Shown in pieces: positions 49,615-63,775 of a DNA stretch of 64,000 nt (the first letter of the stretch is position 1; each line of letters starts with the position of its first letter). Under the pieces are notes generated by a model, which had not been told where the DNA came from, ran no database searches, and saw nothing but the letters and a program-made list of their open reading frames with translations. The translations under genes and the position numbers were made by a program. Origin of the DNA: Perkinsus chesapeaki (lineage: Eukaryota > Perkinsozoa > Perkinsida > Perkinsidae); contig JAAPAO010000081.1 of assembly GCA_013115145.1 (NCBI GenBank), positions 24,182 through 88,181 on the forward strand, given 5' to 3'.

Positions 49615-50643
49615 TGAAGCTACTACCACTACCAATGCCAATAACAACATCACCAATCACCATTCCGCCGTCAACCCCGTTGCTAACGATTCTCGTCCGA
49701 GTTTATGCCTGTGGATTGCTGAAGTCTAATACTTAATGTTGCAGTCGATGCTAACAGCACCGTGACCACCAATCTCATACATCTTCTACTTGTTGCCGCT
49801 ACTAATAGTCTACCAATTATCTGCTAGTGTGAGAGGCCTCTTGCTCTATATATAGAGCCAGGGGTATCGTTGTTGTTAGTAGCAGTAAGCACGCGAGGTG
49901 GCGACAGGAATAGTAGCGGTTACATTATTATCCCGGCACGGTTCGGACCATTATCCTGTCCCGCGCATTTTGTGTGCTTTTGATATGTATACATAAGAAG
50001 GTATTTTCATTGATAGCCGCGGTACCTAACAGCCGCCCGCTGCCGTATAGCAGCGGCAGCAGCCAGCGCTCGAACTGTAGATGGTGAGGATCTCGACGCC
50101 TTGTTGTGTGTTGACCGACCTTATGTGTAGCTCTGCCAAAACTCAATATAGTAAGACTCTGTTTCAAAAAAGCATTATCTCGAAATGGTATGCGTTGTCA
50201 ATCTTGGGTCACTCGCTTGCGTATGCTGTGGACTCTAATGGTAACTGGTAGGGAAACTACCGAGAACACAAATGTGCAGTTTCAGATGATCTACGGGAGA
50301 CAAAAGAACGGCGTTTCAGGAACAGGCAAATGACGGCAGGTGGGTAGTAGTCTGAGCCGTTCTTGCCACCGGAATATTGCGCGAGCCCGATATACGGTAT
50401 CGCAACATCTATCAGGAACACCAGGCATCAGCGGCAGACTTGTCTATTCAGCGCTGAAGGCCACCCGTGGAGATACTCGGTTTTCGATTATTTCTTCCGC
50501 TCGGTTGGAACTTCCAACTTGGAAGCACCTCGCTTGCGTTGAGGAGAACCTCGTTGCACAGCTTGGGAAGCAGCTAGGTGAGAAAGAGTATGTTGGAAGA
50601 TGATAGGTTGGTGGCGATTTGAGAGGATATAACATATCTCGTC
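49615..50643. other. Intergenic, about 1 kb, start of a duplicated block
   Basis: No gene is seen. From 50274 to 50410 the sequence is a diverged copy of 55788-55943. Confidence 0.5.
50274..50410. repeat. Duplicated block upstream of protease copy 1
   Basis: Shares GTGCAGTTTCAGATGATCTA, CCGTTCTTGCCACCGGAA and CGCAACATCT with 55788-55943, in the same order and orientation. With the leader-like segment and the protease gene it makes up one duplication unit. Confidence 0.7.
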
Positions 50644-50770
50644 TTGAAACTTCTTCACCCAAATCGTACGCTTCTGGCCACCGCCGTATTATCAGGCATA
50701 TTGTTATTGACTTCACTTTCAACACTAGCACTCTTCAATACCAGAAAATCATTTCTTGGGAATGAACTTA
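50600..50770 (+). pseudogene. Hydrophobic leader-like exon remnant, copy 1
   Basis: The plus strand encodes LLATAVLSGILLLTSLSTLALF, a signal-peptide-like stretch that is 80 per cent or so alike in 55992-56160. No ATG begins it, and the frame runs into non-coding sequence, so it looks like the broken 5' end of a secreted-protein gene lying head to tail with the protease copies. Confidence 0.45.
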
Positions 50771-50994
50771 TCTGGTTTAAAAGATTGGGACAACTCCCGA
50801 GACTTATAACACATTGTGGAACCCTTCAATGAGAACGGCATATATGCGAACTGATAGATAACAATTACATGGCCCGTAGTGTGGGCGAAGCCCATTGTGC
50901 ACGGGATAAGCAGGGTCTAGTGGCTATCTGAAGCCACCGACGACTATACAACAAGGGTCCCCTGTCAAGGGTAACCGGAAACTGATTCATGAGA

Positions 50995-52446
<1,452 letters not shown>

Positions 52447-53224
52447 GTAAGGTCTTATCAAGCTAGACAAGTAGCGTAAAACATCATAATTCGACGCTTC
52501 GAGCTCCCGGCTACTCGTTTCCGAGACGACGGGGCAAAGGCCGCAAGGCAAGTAACCGTGGGGCAAGGAAGGGTACGAGACCCCGGGTGTATTCGCGTAC
52601 GAAGGAGACAGGGCGAGAGAAATACTCTCGCCGGATTCGTTTGTAGGCGGGGCCGTGATTGAGGTGTCGGTTGAATACTATCGATTGAAGATGGCCGAGC
52701 CTGCCAAGAAGGGCCTGGGTTCTACGAGACAAGCCATGCAGCGTAGGCTTCTCTAACTTCTCACGAACAGTACCGATACAATATCTGGACGAACCTTCTT
52801 TTGTGACTAACTTACCTTGCACGTCCGCACTTAGCTCATCCGCGCAAAAAACGCCCGTGACCGGCTACGAGTTCTGGCCTACAACAGCGGGGGTGTGAAG
52901 AACTGCACCTAGAAATAGCCGAATGGAATCGATTTACATACAATACAACAGGCATGCAGCTGCGGATGACAAAACCAGAATGGATACAGAATCCTCCAAC
53001 AAGTGGTAGGCCCCCGCACCTTGGATTCCGTATCTAATCCCGTCGACCTATCCCGTTGAAGACTTGAGTCAACTCCGGGAAGCAAGTCCACATGTTGTGT
53101 ATCACAATTCATAACTCTGATAGTTCTGATAATCAAATCTTTTACTCCTGTTCGCGTGGGTCTGGTACTATGGTTCGGTACGAGCTGATCCTAGAATAAC
53201 GGACAAGGGAGAAACGGTTCAAAA
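52447..53224. other. Intergenic, 778 bp
   Basis: No gene is supported. It lies between the protease promoter and the left transposon end. Confidence 0.45.
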
Positions 53225-54259
53225 GGGATCTGTGCGACGCACCATATCGGGTTCTGTGTGACACGATTGCGCGTCACTTACACTTTCTTTACTACTTTAT
53301 ACTCCATCGTATTTTCATCCCTATCTCACCGACATTGCTCTACTCACACGTTAGCCAGTCTCGGGTTTCTGGTTTCCCGTCGGGTTTCGGGTGCTGGGTG
53401 ATTTAGGTTTCGGGTTTCTTCCATTTTTCCACATTCTGTCACAATCTTCCTGTGACAACACGCAAATGATAAACCGTTTTTCAATGCTTTCATCTTTAAC
53501 CAGGCTTACATAGGCCTCGCAGATCTTTTCCCTTATGGTTGCTACACGTTCACAACTGAAGGCTATCAATGAACACTTCCTCAGATGCTCAGGATGCGAT
53601 GATTTTCAATGTGTTAGGGGACTACGTCCCCAGGGCTTTATCCGAGGGATTCTTTAGTCGGCCCTGTTAAAGTGGTTGGAGAATCATTCTCCCATTAATA
53701 CCACTCGCTCCTGTTCTCTATTCTGCGGCAATACAAAAAAGGATATGAGAGAACTACCAACAAAGGCTTATGCACAGTGAATAATTCACTGCTTATTTTA
53801 GGTGTCCTGTGCGGAACTGTCGACATCAACTCTCTATAAGGACTGGTATTTGGGAAGGAACACAACTCAACTTTTTGCTCGCACGCTTGCTACAATTGTC
53901 TTCCTCATTCACGGAAGTATGAGAGGGGCAAAAGAACCCGTGCAGGAGGTATTGATTGGGTGCAAACTGTCATTGGAATATCACCCACTACTTCTAAAAC
54001 GAAGTTTGTCAGTGCTGAGTACGTTGAGGATCGTCGAGGAGTTACCCTTTTCCCCCAAATCGACAATCTCGCTGCTCCCGGTGCAAATATTAGTTCCGAC
54101 ATGTTCAAAGCGTACGGCTGCATTTCTACTCTACGACCTGATGTGAAGCACTGCAAGGTCAACCATAAAAAACTTTCAAGGCTAGTAATGGAACTCATAC
54201 AAATCATGTAGAAGGGATCCATTCGGGTCTGAAGAACGATCTCAGGAAACGTTACCACC

Positions 54260-55005
54260 GATTGAAATGGCCCTTAATAACGAGCAAATACATGATACAA
54301 CAATCACGTCTTCCTGCTCTAAGGCTACTGGCCTTGATCGTCATCATCTGCTCCTTCTTCCTCGGGCCTCGAAACACTCGGCAAGTCTTGACGGCTCGAC
54401 CACTTGGACCTTCTTATCCTCTGCTGCTGTTTTTTTTTCAGCAGCATGCAGAAACAAATATACAGAGCGAGCCCTCGCGGGCAGATATACTAAGCCCTTG
54501 CGGGCAGATATACTAGGCCCTTGCGGGCATACGAAAAAGCCCTTGCGGGCAAACCGAATCACAGAAGGCCCCGACGAGCATCAAGATGCTGCATCAGGGC
54601 CGCGAAGAGTCGATTGAAGGCCTTGCGGCGCTTCAAATCGACGATCATCTCATAAAAATGATAGGGGACACCACCTTCAACGCGCTTCCTGGCATGCTCT
54701 AAGAGCGGACAGGAGCGCAGGAGGTGCCTTAGGTTCCCTATCGGAGCTCCACAATCACACTCCGGAGAGTTGATTACCCCACATCTGTGAAGATGCGCTG
54801 GGGTTGGAGCCCTGCCAAACACTACAGCACTACCTGCTGGGGTAACTTCCCCACGACTCCATAGCCTCGCATGCGAGGCACAATAGAAGAAGTCGTTGCA
54901 GGCAGTGCCTAGACCAGCCCGTTTCTCTGACCACCACTTGCGCAGTGCCAGGAGCCCGGCTTCGGCTTGATATCGCCGAAGGGTCCTCACACTGATTTCC
55001 GTCTA
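54260..55005 (-). mobile_element. 5'-truncated non-LTR retrotransposon inserted in the transposon
   Basis: A 746-bp insert flanked by a perfect 13-bp direct repeat, AAACGTTACCACC, at 54247-54259 and 55006-55018. The minus strand encodes the last 143 codons of a non-LTR polyprotein (54559-54990). It ends with a Cys/His pattern CxxxxxxxCDCG...HLLRSCP, typical of the C-terminal zinc-binding region downstream of the reverse transcriptase. The 3' UTR contains a 23-bp minisatellite. No poly(A) tail is seen at the 3' end, so the element may end in another sequence. The upstream part is missing, consistent with 5' truncation at insertion. Confidence 0.8.
54471..54550. repeat. Minisatellite, 23-bp unit, in the retrotransposon 3' UTR
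   Basis: Four units begin at 54471, 54494, 54517 and 54539, each starting GCCCTTGCGGGC (first unit CTCG). The self-complementary GCCC...GGGC cores would give small hairpins. Confidence 0.85.
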
Positions 55006-55392
55006 AAACGTTACCACCAGTTATGTTCGAAGAACCGTGAGTTGGGAAAGTGGAGGCTGGCTATTGTCGTTTTCGCGGCAAATTGTCGATTAAGTCGCCG
55101 AGACCTTACTACATACTTCTTTCGAGCTCTGAGGATGGTGCAAACCATGATTGACCGCCGACTAGGTTCTACTTAACACTATGTCCTCAATCTCTGATGC
55201 ACGTATACCTTCTGTCTATAATCAATTGCTACCTGTTGTATCTTACGACGACCAATCGTTATGAACTATCCTACATGCATTTACGATACACCATTCCACC
55301 CATTGATCAAGCATTGCATGCTACATTAGCCTTGTTGCGTCAAGTCTAAGGTGCGTCGCACAGAACGGTTTAAGTTGCGTCGCACAGATCCC

Positions 55393-56024
55393 GATAAACC
55401 CGAAACAAACACTTAGGGTCTCTGGGTCAGGGACTGCCCCTGAGGGACATCGTCTCCGAGTGCACCGACAATTTCCGCAAGTTCTTGGGTACTTGCTCTC
55501 GGAAATGCCAGGGAGGGGAAAAATGAAACAGGTGAGCTTGGCCCTGTTTATACCATAATATACGGAGCTGCTAGCGAAGCGGCGCGATCATCCGCATCGG
55601 TATTCAGCCTGGGTTAACATATTAACCTTCAATAAATTCATTTTCCTTGTTGAGGAAACACACTAGTCATGTTCTGGTCCGAGAAGCATGGATGCCGAAC
55701 CCTGCGACGCAGGGTACAACCGTCGTCCTGCTACCGCAAATGGCTTGAGCGGCTTAAGTAATGTTGATAAACCAGAAACAGGGTGCCGTGCAGTTTCAGA
55801 TGATCTATGGGAGATCAGCGAACGCTGGTTAGCACGACGTTTGAAGGACATGCAAATGACATCGGCTAAAAGGTGGGTAGTGGTCTGAACCGTTCTTGCC
55901 ACCGGAAGTTTGCGCGAGCCAGTTATACCGTTTCGCAACATCTGTTTTTTTCAGGAAAAGCTTTGCTCATTGGCTGCTGGAAGCTGGTAGCTTGGTGGCG
56001 ATTTGAGAGGATATAAAATCTCTC
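55393..56024. other. Intergenic, duplicated block
   Basis: Contains 55788-55943, the diverged copy of 50274-50410. No complete gene is seen; a short plus-strand open stretch at 55788-55860 (SDDLWEISERWLARR) may be an exon remnant. Confidence 0.45.
55788..55943. repeat. Duplicated block upstream of protease copy 2
   Basis: Partner of 50274-50410, same orientation relative to the protease gene. Confidence 0.7.
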
Positions 56025-56160
56025 GTGTTGAAACTTCTTTACCTGAAATGTACGCTGCTGGCCACCGCGGTATTGTCGGTCATATTGTCATTAGCTTTAC
56101 CTTCAACACTAGCACTCTTCGATGCCAGAAAACCATTTTCTGAGAATGAACTCAATAAGT
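55992..56160 (+). pseudogene. Hydrophobic leader-like exon remnant, copy 2
   Basis: Partner of 50600-50770. Encodes LLATAVLSVILSLALPSTLALF followed by a charged stretch, then runs antisense into the 3' end of protease copy 2. No ATG begins it. Confidence 0.45.
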
Positions 56161-56169
56161 TCAACTTAT

Positions 56170-57689
<1,520 letters not shown>

Positions 57690-58045
57690 ATGATATACAG
57701 ACTGGAATAAGCTTCCAAGAAAGCAGTATGAATGTTTCGTAGGTCAGACTGACCTAGGCAGTGGAAATATCAGCCAATCTTGCAAACTCCGTAATGGAGA
57801 GACGCCAAGGAATTGAGGTATGACGGCCACTCATTCCCGTACACGGCCACGAGATCGGTCACAATGGCCGTTGCACTATCGGCACAGGTTTCACCAACTG
57901 GGGAGTATTTTCGCGAAGTCCGTTCCGGAATTCGTACGGGAATTCCCACGGGAATTCCCCAGGAATCGGAAACCGTTCCATTTTTTCTAACAATTATATG
58001 GCCCGTAGTGTGGGCACAGGATTAAAAGGGTCTAGTGGCTCTAGA
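57690..58045. other. Intergenic, 356 bp
   Basis: No gene. Around 57930-57960 there are repeated GGAATTC strings (CGTACGGGAATTCCC type), a short imperfect palindromic cluster. Confidence 0.4.
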
Positions 58046-58828
58046 CTACTTCTTCACGGGGATAGTCATGTCCAACAAAATGCCGCAAATACCTGAGCGA
58101 ATAGGCCTGAATGAAAAGGAGCTTTGGGGGGGGTACCTGGACCGCCGCCATTCGACATGATTCTATCGTAGCCTTCTTCTCCCCAGTCAGCACCCCAGGG
58201 ATTTTTTACGATGGAGTACCTGAGATTGCAGTGAAAGAAGGTTGACGGAGCCTGCGAGCAGCGCACGGTTTGTCCTTGCAATGAGGATCAACCCTAGCAA
58301 GTCCCACAGTCAGTACACCATGGTCCATGGTACACCAATACAGTACACCCCAGAACACCAATTTCGCCTGGCCTAGCTGATATATTTGCACCAGAGATTC
58401 CTTTGAAGGGAGAACACAACTCACTGCTGTCGATTATTCCTCCTTCATAATGTTGAAATGTTAATACGTCGACATCAATAGCTAAGCTAACAGGGCCATA
58501 ATCGGCTAGAGCAGCTTGAAGTTAGCTTTCAGAATTTGGTTCGATATCACGGAAACCAACGGTTCCGGCCTATGGTGGAAACATTCGCCGAAAAATTTAA
58601 AGCGCTTCTGTTACTTCTATCACATGCGTTGCTAGAACGGCAGCACGTATCCATAGCTCTCACTTGAGCCTAGTCCTTCATGCTCACCATACCTGAAGGC
58701 GGAGTCCATCAGTCCTCCATCACAACCACTAATACATCAAGTGAGACAACAACTTATCGTACAATGCTCGTTCTTGTTGCCGTAAGACCTCCTGCAATCT
58801 ACCACTTCTTGTTCACTTAGAGATACTA
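58046..58828 (-). pseudogene. Papain-family protease, copy 3, truncated
   Basis: Only the C-terminal half is present: the stop at 58046-58048, a Gly-rich end VPVKK-like, KNPWGADWGEEGYDRIMSN where the usual KNSWG has Pro for Ser, the His region DHGVLTVGLA (about 58310), and GCDGGLMDSAFRYGEHEGLG (about 58690). Homology with copy 1 ends abruptly at about 58828, inside the EQE(L/V)VDC / LVSLS segment. The catalytic Cys, propeptide and signal peptide are therefore missing. A coiled-coil gene starts 15 bp past the break on the other strand. Confidence 0.7.
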
Positions 58829-58842
58829 GTTTTTTGAGAGAG

Positions 58843-60866
58843 ATGCGCGTTTGTTTTGTACGTGAAGTTCAATCAGGCTTTGCTGTCAATAAATCGATAC
58901 AGTTCTTGATGCCACAGGACTATCGGCTCACCATCAGTTCGTCCAAGCCTGCGCACCAACTGAACAAGGCGGCTGAGTCGGCGGAAGGGGTGGATTTTGA
59001 GGTTTCTGACATGCCGCTCGTCGTTGCCACCGAGAAGGTCAAACAACAGTCAAGGCTAATTCGAGAAAGTTGGCAACGGTTTCGGTCGCGCCGCTTCCTT
59101 CTGCTGACAGAGTTCAAGCGTTTCTACGGAGAGAGTCCTCAGGTGCGGATCCTTATGAGATCGATAGGGAAGCTACAACGAGAAAACAGGAACTTACGGT
59201 CGGAGATGGATGAGCACCGGCGAACACGATCCTTCAAGAAAATGCAAGATGATATCGGTCAGCAGGTGGGAGTTGGTCTAAGGAACCTCTAACCGAATGC
59301 AGTGCAGGACGTTATTATAAAAGCTCTTGTAGCCCGAATTGGTGTTCAGCAGTCGAAGCAAATCATAGCTGATGCGCTCGATAAAGGTCCTCCGCGGTAG
59401 GGCCAACCAAGCTAGGTGCTGCGAGATCGGCGTTAGTGCTAAGTCAGAGTTCGAAGCAAGTCCAGACAAGAGCTATTCTTCGAGCTAGAGGAGGCTCGCA
59501 GGGTAGCGCGTCGAGCTGCCCAGAACTGTTCCTCCCAGAGGCAAGCCGGGGCGCTGAATAACGGGGACCGGTGTTTGTCGAACAGAGCATCCACGGCTGA
59601 AGAGAGCGCGGAGCTAGTGAAAGTTATTCGTGAGGAGCTGGAAAGAACGCAGCGGGCAGAGGCTAATACCAAAGCAGAGCTAGAACTGGCAAAAAAAGCA
59701 CTGGAAGCTGCCCGGCACATGGGTAATCAGCCGTCTGAATTGTTTAGTTTCAATATGGGACGACAGATGACGCAATCTAGCGTTCCTGTCCAGGTGATCA
59801 GCATTCCGAACTGGTAGAAGCTCGCAAGCGAATCGACGATTTATCAAATGCGATGCAGGATTCTTCCTCGAGAGAGAAGCAGCTCACTGACACAGTGAAG
59901 GATCTTAGAGCCCAGCTTGAAGAGCTAAACCGTTCAGTGAGCCGTTATCGTGTACATATTCCAATCACAGTGGAAAACCACAGAGCCCGGATAATACCGG
60001 CTGGGTGACACCGTCGATGGCCGAGGTTCTCAAGGAAAAGGAAGAACTACGGCGGCGCATGAAGGCCGCTGAAGAAGAAGTGGGTCTCACGTGGGCGGCA
60101 GCAACAGCCTTTTCCAGACGAAGAATTTGAGAAAGGAACTGGACGTGGCTCGGAGGGGACGAGAAGAGCTGATGGATATATCGAAGCGTTTCAGAGCGGA
60201 GAGGACGGAGGTTGAGGAGTCCGCGTTGAAGCTTCGAGAGGGTGGTACAAAGCTATTGGCCTTCTGAGCATTGAGAACGGCTGCACTCAGATGTCGCTCG
60301 TTCCGAGGAGGAGAATAGAAGTCTTCGACAGAAGTGTGAGGACGTTGTTGAGAAGCACAGAATGCTCAACGAGGAGATGCATCAGTTGAGGGGACTTGTA
60401 CCTATTTTGCCTTGGTCTTTCACCACGACGTTATCTGCTAGCTGGCAGCCGAGCAAGAACATACAGCTGCCCTCTCCCGGAAAGTGGGGATTTACATAGG
60501 AGAAGCAAACAGAGGCGCGATTATGGAGAGGTCAATCGAGAGAATGAGCATGGCGGTCAACGTGGGAGAGTTGCCCAGTATAGCAGATTGCTGCTCGCCT
60601 GCTGCACACGTGAGCTCGTTTCTTTCGAGAATCCGCCCGTGATTTGCCTCAGCAGTTGGGCAAAGATATCAGCCCATTCGACGAGAACAAATCCCCGACG
60701 GTTAAGGAAGGTTCGCCCGAGGGGGTATCGGGAGTATCTCTTAAAACTCTTCACCTCGGCAAGTGGTCTCAGGCGGAACCACCCAAGAAGTCTTCTTCTT
60801 AGAGCTGCTGCGGAATGCGTTGGGGATCGGAGTGAAACTCATTTTACGGCACTGTTGTCCGACTGA
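58843..60866 (+). CDS. Coiled-coil protein, unknown
   Basis: The first exon (58843-59265, 141 codons) joins across a 42-nt intron to 59308 onward. Further coding pieces are readable with similar small introns: 59450-59570 (DKELFFELEEARRVARR), 59575-59780 (ELVKVIREELERTQRAEANT), 59815-59940 (REKQLTDTVKDLRAQLEEL), 60015-60080, 60115-60250 and 60310-60400. The heptad-rich, Glu/Lys/Arg/Leu composition predicts long coiled coils with short breaks. I do not recognise the family; cytoskeletal, centrosomal or vesicle-tether roles are common for such proteins but not shown. The 3' end is uncertain and coding may extend past 60866. The first ATG sits just 15 bp beyond the broken edge of protease copy 3, so the true 5' end may have been displaced by that insertion. 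Confidence 0.55.
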
Positions 60867-63775
60867 TCTTTGTTGGGTTATACGTGGCAAGCCACCTGCT
60901 TGAGGTGATCATGATCAGATCTGTCTCTAATTCAGGCAATGGGCGCTCCAAACAGAGCAGAATTGGTACGGCGCTGAAGCTAAGCGCGAAGATGCTTGGG
61001 TGTTGTTGGGTATTTGTCCCACTCCGCTGGAAGCAGCTTGCCTGTACAGGAAAGGATCTAGTGGTATGCCTTAGCGAGCAGGAGAACAGGAACTCAGCCA
61101 GGATAGCTACGACGTGGATCTCACTATTAGTTGGCAGAAGCAAAGCGGGACGAGTATCGACATGATGTTCTCATCGTTAACGAATCTCGCAATATCATCG
61201 GCGGTGAGCCAGGTGGAAGGTGGAGGCAGCTTTCTATGCTGGAGGGAGGAGTTTCAAGGTGAGAGTCGACAAACCACCTTGGAAAATGGGGAAAGAACTC
61301 ATGCCTGTCATGTCGAGATTCGAGCCAAGGAAGGGTAGGCGACGGAGCTTTGGAAGCATTCAACCCAACTTTGCCAACTGGCCGCTGGAAAACCAATCGC
61401 ATAGCCCAATTGACTTTGTTCCCAACGCAAATGCTCCTTAATACCATTAAGTAGACGCATTCGGGAAATTGGTTTATCCTGTGCATGCCCCACTAGCTTG
61501 AGGTGAAAATGATCATCTGAGGTTAATCCAGGCTTAGCCAGGTACAGATGACTTTTTCTGTGCTTCTTTTCTTACGCTGAGGTTATAAGCTGGAGTAATG
61601 CCTTTTGTTGTTAATCTGAGGTTAGCCTTGTATTTAGCGTAAAAATCCTTTTTACATGTAACTTGTAATGTGCTTTTTAAAATAACTTCTTCGTTTCGGC
61701 GAATGATTCGGCGAAACGAGTTGTGTTCAAATCCCTTCAGACACTCCGATTCCGACTGGCTTATTCGCGGTATGTGACATATAATGGTGCTATACGGGGG
61801 AATATTGGTTTTAAATTACCCTTAAAAATTGTATTTTAAAAACAGCTGCAAGGCAAGTGGTCAGAAATTTATCCGATAAATTTCTTCGTAAAGGTGATTA
61901 TTGATCCCGATTATTGTAGCTGATTGGGCTGCCTCTTATGGGAGGTTCAAAGAAAACGAAGGGAGAACTGATATTTTCAACTGAGTATGATGTACTACTC
62001 ATTAAGTTTCTCACTATGTACAACTCTACTTGTCAGCTAGTAGCTGAACAGAATACGACGATCTCTGCCATTATTACTCATTTTTGCGTACGCTAAAATC
62101 TACGTTCCTCGCCAACTCCTTCGAATATCACTACAACATTCATACCGTTAGGAAGCCGCTTCCAATGCCTCTCGAACGTACTTCTTGTCCAAATACTCGC
62201 TTTTCTGTCACAAAACCGAGTATTTGGACAAGAAGTAGAAATTTCTGATCATGGTATCCAATAAAATTTCCTATGCATCACCAGTAGAATCTACTGGGGT
62301 GGGGTGAAATTCACTACTGAGTAGATCACTCATTCCATGGCGATTCTGTTTCTGCTGCTTATATTCTGCAAGTCATATTGTTTACCGTGATATGCTTCAC
62401 TCAGTGAAGTTCACTACAATCGCGCGAACTACCGAACTTTAGGGTACTACTAGTACCCTACACGTCACATGCATCACGTAGCTTGCTCAACTTTTCCACA
62501 CGTTGACGTTGAGTAGTTCATAGTTTAACTGAGACTTTCTAACCACGCAAACTACGATGAAATTGATTTTCCTTGATTGATTTTCTTAAGTGAGCGAAAT
62601 TGAAGGCACCGCCTGGGTTCCGACGAAATTGAAAGTTCTTAGACAAACAAAATCTTCCGGTTTCGGATTCGGGCGTTTAACTTCGCTCGGCGCGACGAAA
62701 CTGATGTTCCTAAAGACGAATTGGATATTCAAAAGGTGTAATTGACGCCTGCCTCAGGTTGAGAGCGTTCAAGTCGTTGAGAGCCCTTCACATCCAACCT
62801 TACAATCTCAGACTACCACACGGTCTAATTCACTGAGTCAATATTCGACCGCTATACCTTACTCATTTTATAGTACAAAGTTTCTACTCAACCAACCAAC
62901 GGGCCCCACCCCTTTGTTGTCAACAAATTATTGACGTTATGTGAACCAGCTGAAAGCTTGAGCCACGTTCTTTCCAAACTGATCATGACTTTGAGAAAAA
63001 ACGACGTGCAACGGTTTGGCCTTAGTTTCGCGAAGCTGGGAAGCTCGGCTCGCTAAAAGGTGCGCAGTGCATTCCGCGCTCGCCACGGAATTGGCAGCGC
63101 ATGTTCATTCTGGACCTGCCTTGAATTACCCGTGTTTTTTCGTTTGCCTCCAGTGCATTACTCTACTCAAATTGGAGGTTTTAAGAGTACTTCGTTGCAC
63201 GGCATTGTCTCATTGTTATATTCAGTTGAACACAACTTATTCCGAATGAAGCAATGTAGTAATGCAATGGAGTAAGCAAGATGAAGTATCTGCATGTTTC
63301 ACTCGGTGAGCAGAATTAACTCTCGATGAATTACTCGATAGAGATCGATAAAAGACTGCGTAATATCCACCGAGTTTACGGCTGTGGTTGCGGTGCTCAT
63401 TGAATCTTTTAGATATAACGATAATGTTACCGGAGCTTTGCAAGGAACTGGACGACTCATCCAGTTGGGGGTAAGACAAATATATACGTTACGGTGTTTT
63501 CGAAAATTTGATGATTTTCAAGAATTGAAATTCAATGTGTCTCTCTGTTAGCCGTAAGGGACTTCCTCATATATGCTGCCAAGAGAGCATCAAAAGGCCT
63601 AATCATCTTAGGGGAAGGACGGAGGCAGTAATAGATTCAGAGCCACAACTTGAGATGAAGGACATTACCCAGTAATGGCTCCATAACTAGGTAGTATTGG
63701 GTCTGTGAAAGCGGGACCTTTTTCGATAATGAAGCAGAATTCGACTGCTAGTCTTGTTGAGTTGGGAGTCCCAAC
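60867..63775. other. Non-coding, AT-rich, about 2.9 kb
   Basis: Up to about 61440 short open frames may belong to the coiled-coil gene or be spurious. From 61500 on the composition becomes AT-rich, with no gene recognised. It contains a 21-bp hairpin (62179-62237), a GTTTCGGCGAA/TTCGGCGAAAC pair near 61694-61720, and repeated short TTCACT / ACTCAGTGAA strings near 62310-62420. It looks like decayed mobile-element sequence. Confidence 0.5.
62179..62237. repeat. Perfect inverted repeat, 21-bp arms, 17-base loop
   Basis: Arms 62179-62199 and 62217-62237 are exact reverse complements (core CTTGTCCAAATACTCG). The arms are long and exact for AT-rich spacer DNA, which suggests a recent origin or transposon termini (foldback element or MITE). 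Confidence 0.85.

Larger units (their letters stand above)
53797..55176 (+). pseudogene. IS1595/Merlin-type DDE transposase, frameshifted and interrupted
   Basis: Three catalytic acids can be located: Asp in IDWVQT (codon 53954-53956), Asp in ISSDMFKAYG (about 54095) and Glu in NHVEGIHSGLK (about 54215). The VNH before the third segment and the LRKRYH after it are standard IS1595-type context. A frameshift lies near 54170, and a retrotransposon splits the gene at the LRKRYH codons. The reading resumes at 55006 and reaches a stop at 55174-55176. No functional product is expected from this copy. Confidence 0.72.
53225..55392. mobile_element. Merlin / IS1595-like DNA transposon, broken
   Basis: Ends are inverted: GGGATCTGTGCGACGCA at 53225 and its reverse complement ending at 55392. 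An inner partial copy of the right end lies at about 55351-55363 (TGCGTCGCACAG). The transposase remnant inside is of the DDE type seen in IS1595/ISXO2 elements and their eukaryotic relatives, the Merlin superfamily. Flanking 8-9 bp target duplications are not obvious, so the true ends may differ by a few bases. The element is split by a retrotransposon at 54260-55005. Confidence 0.7.
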
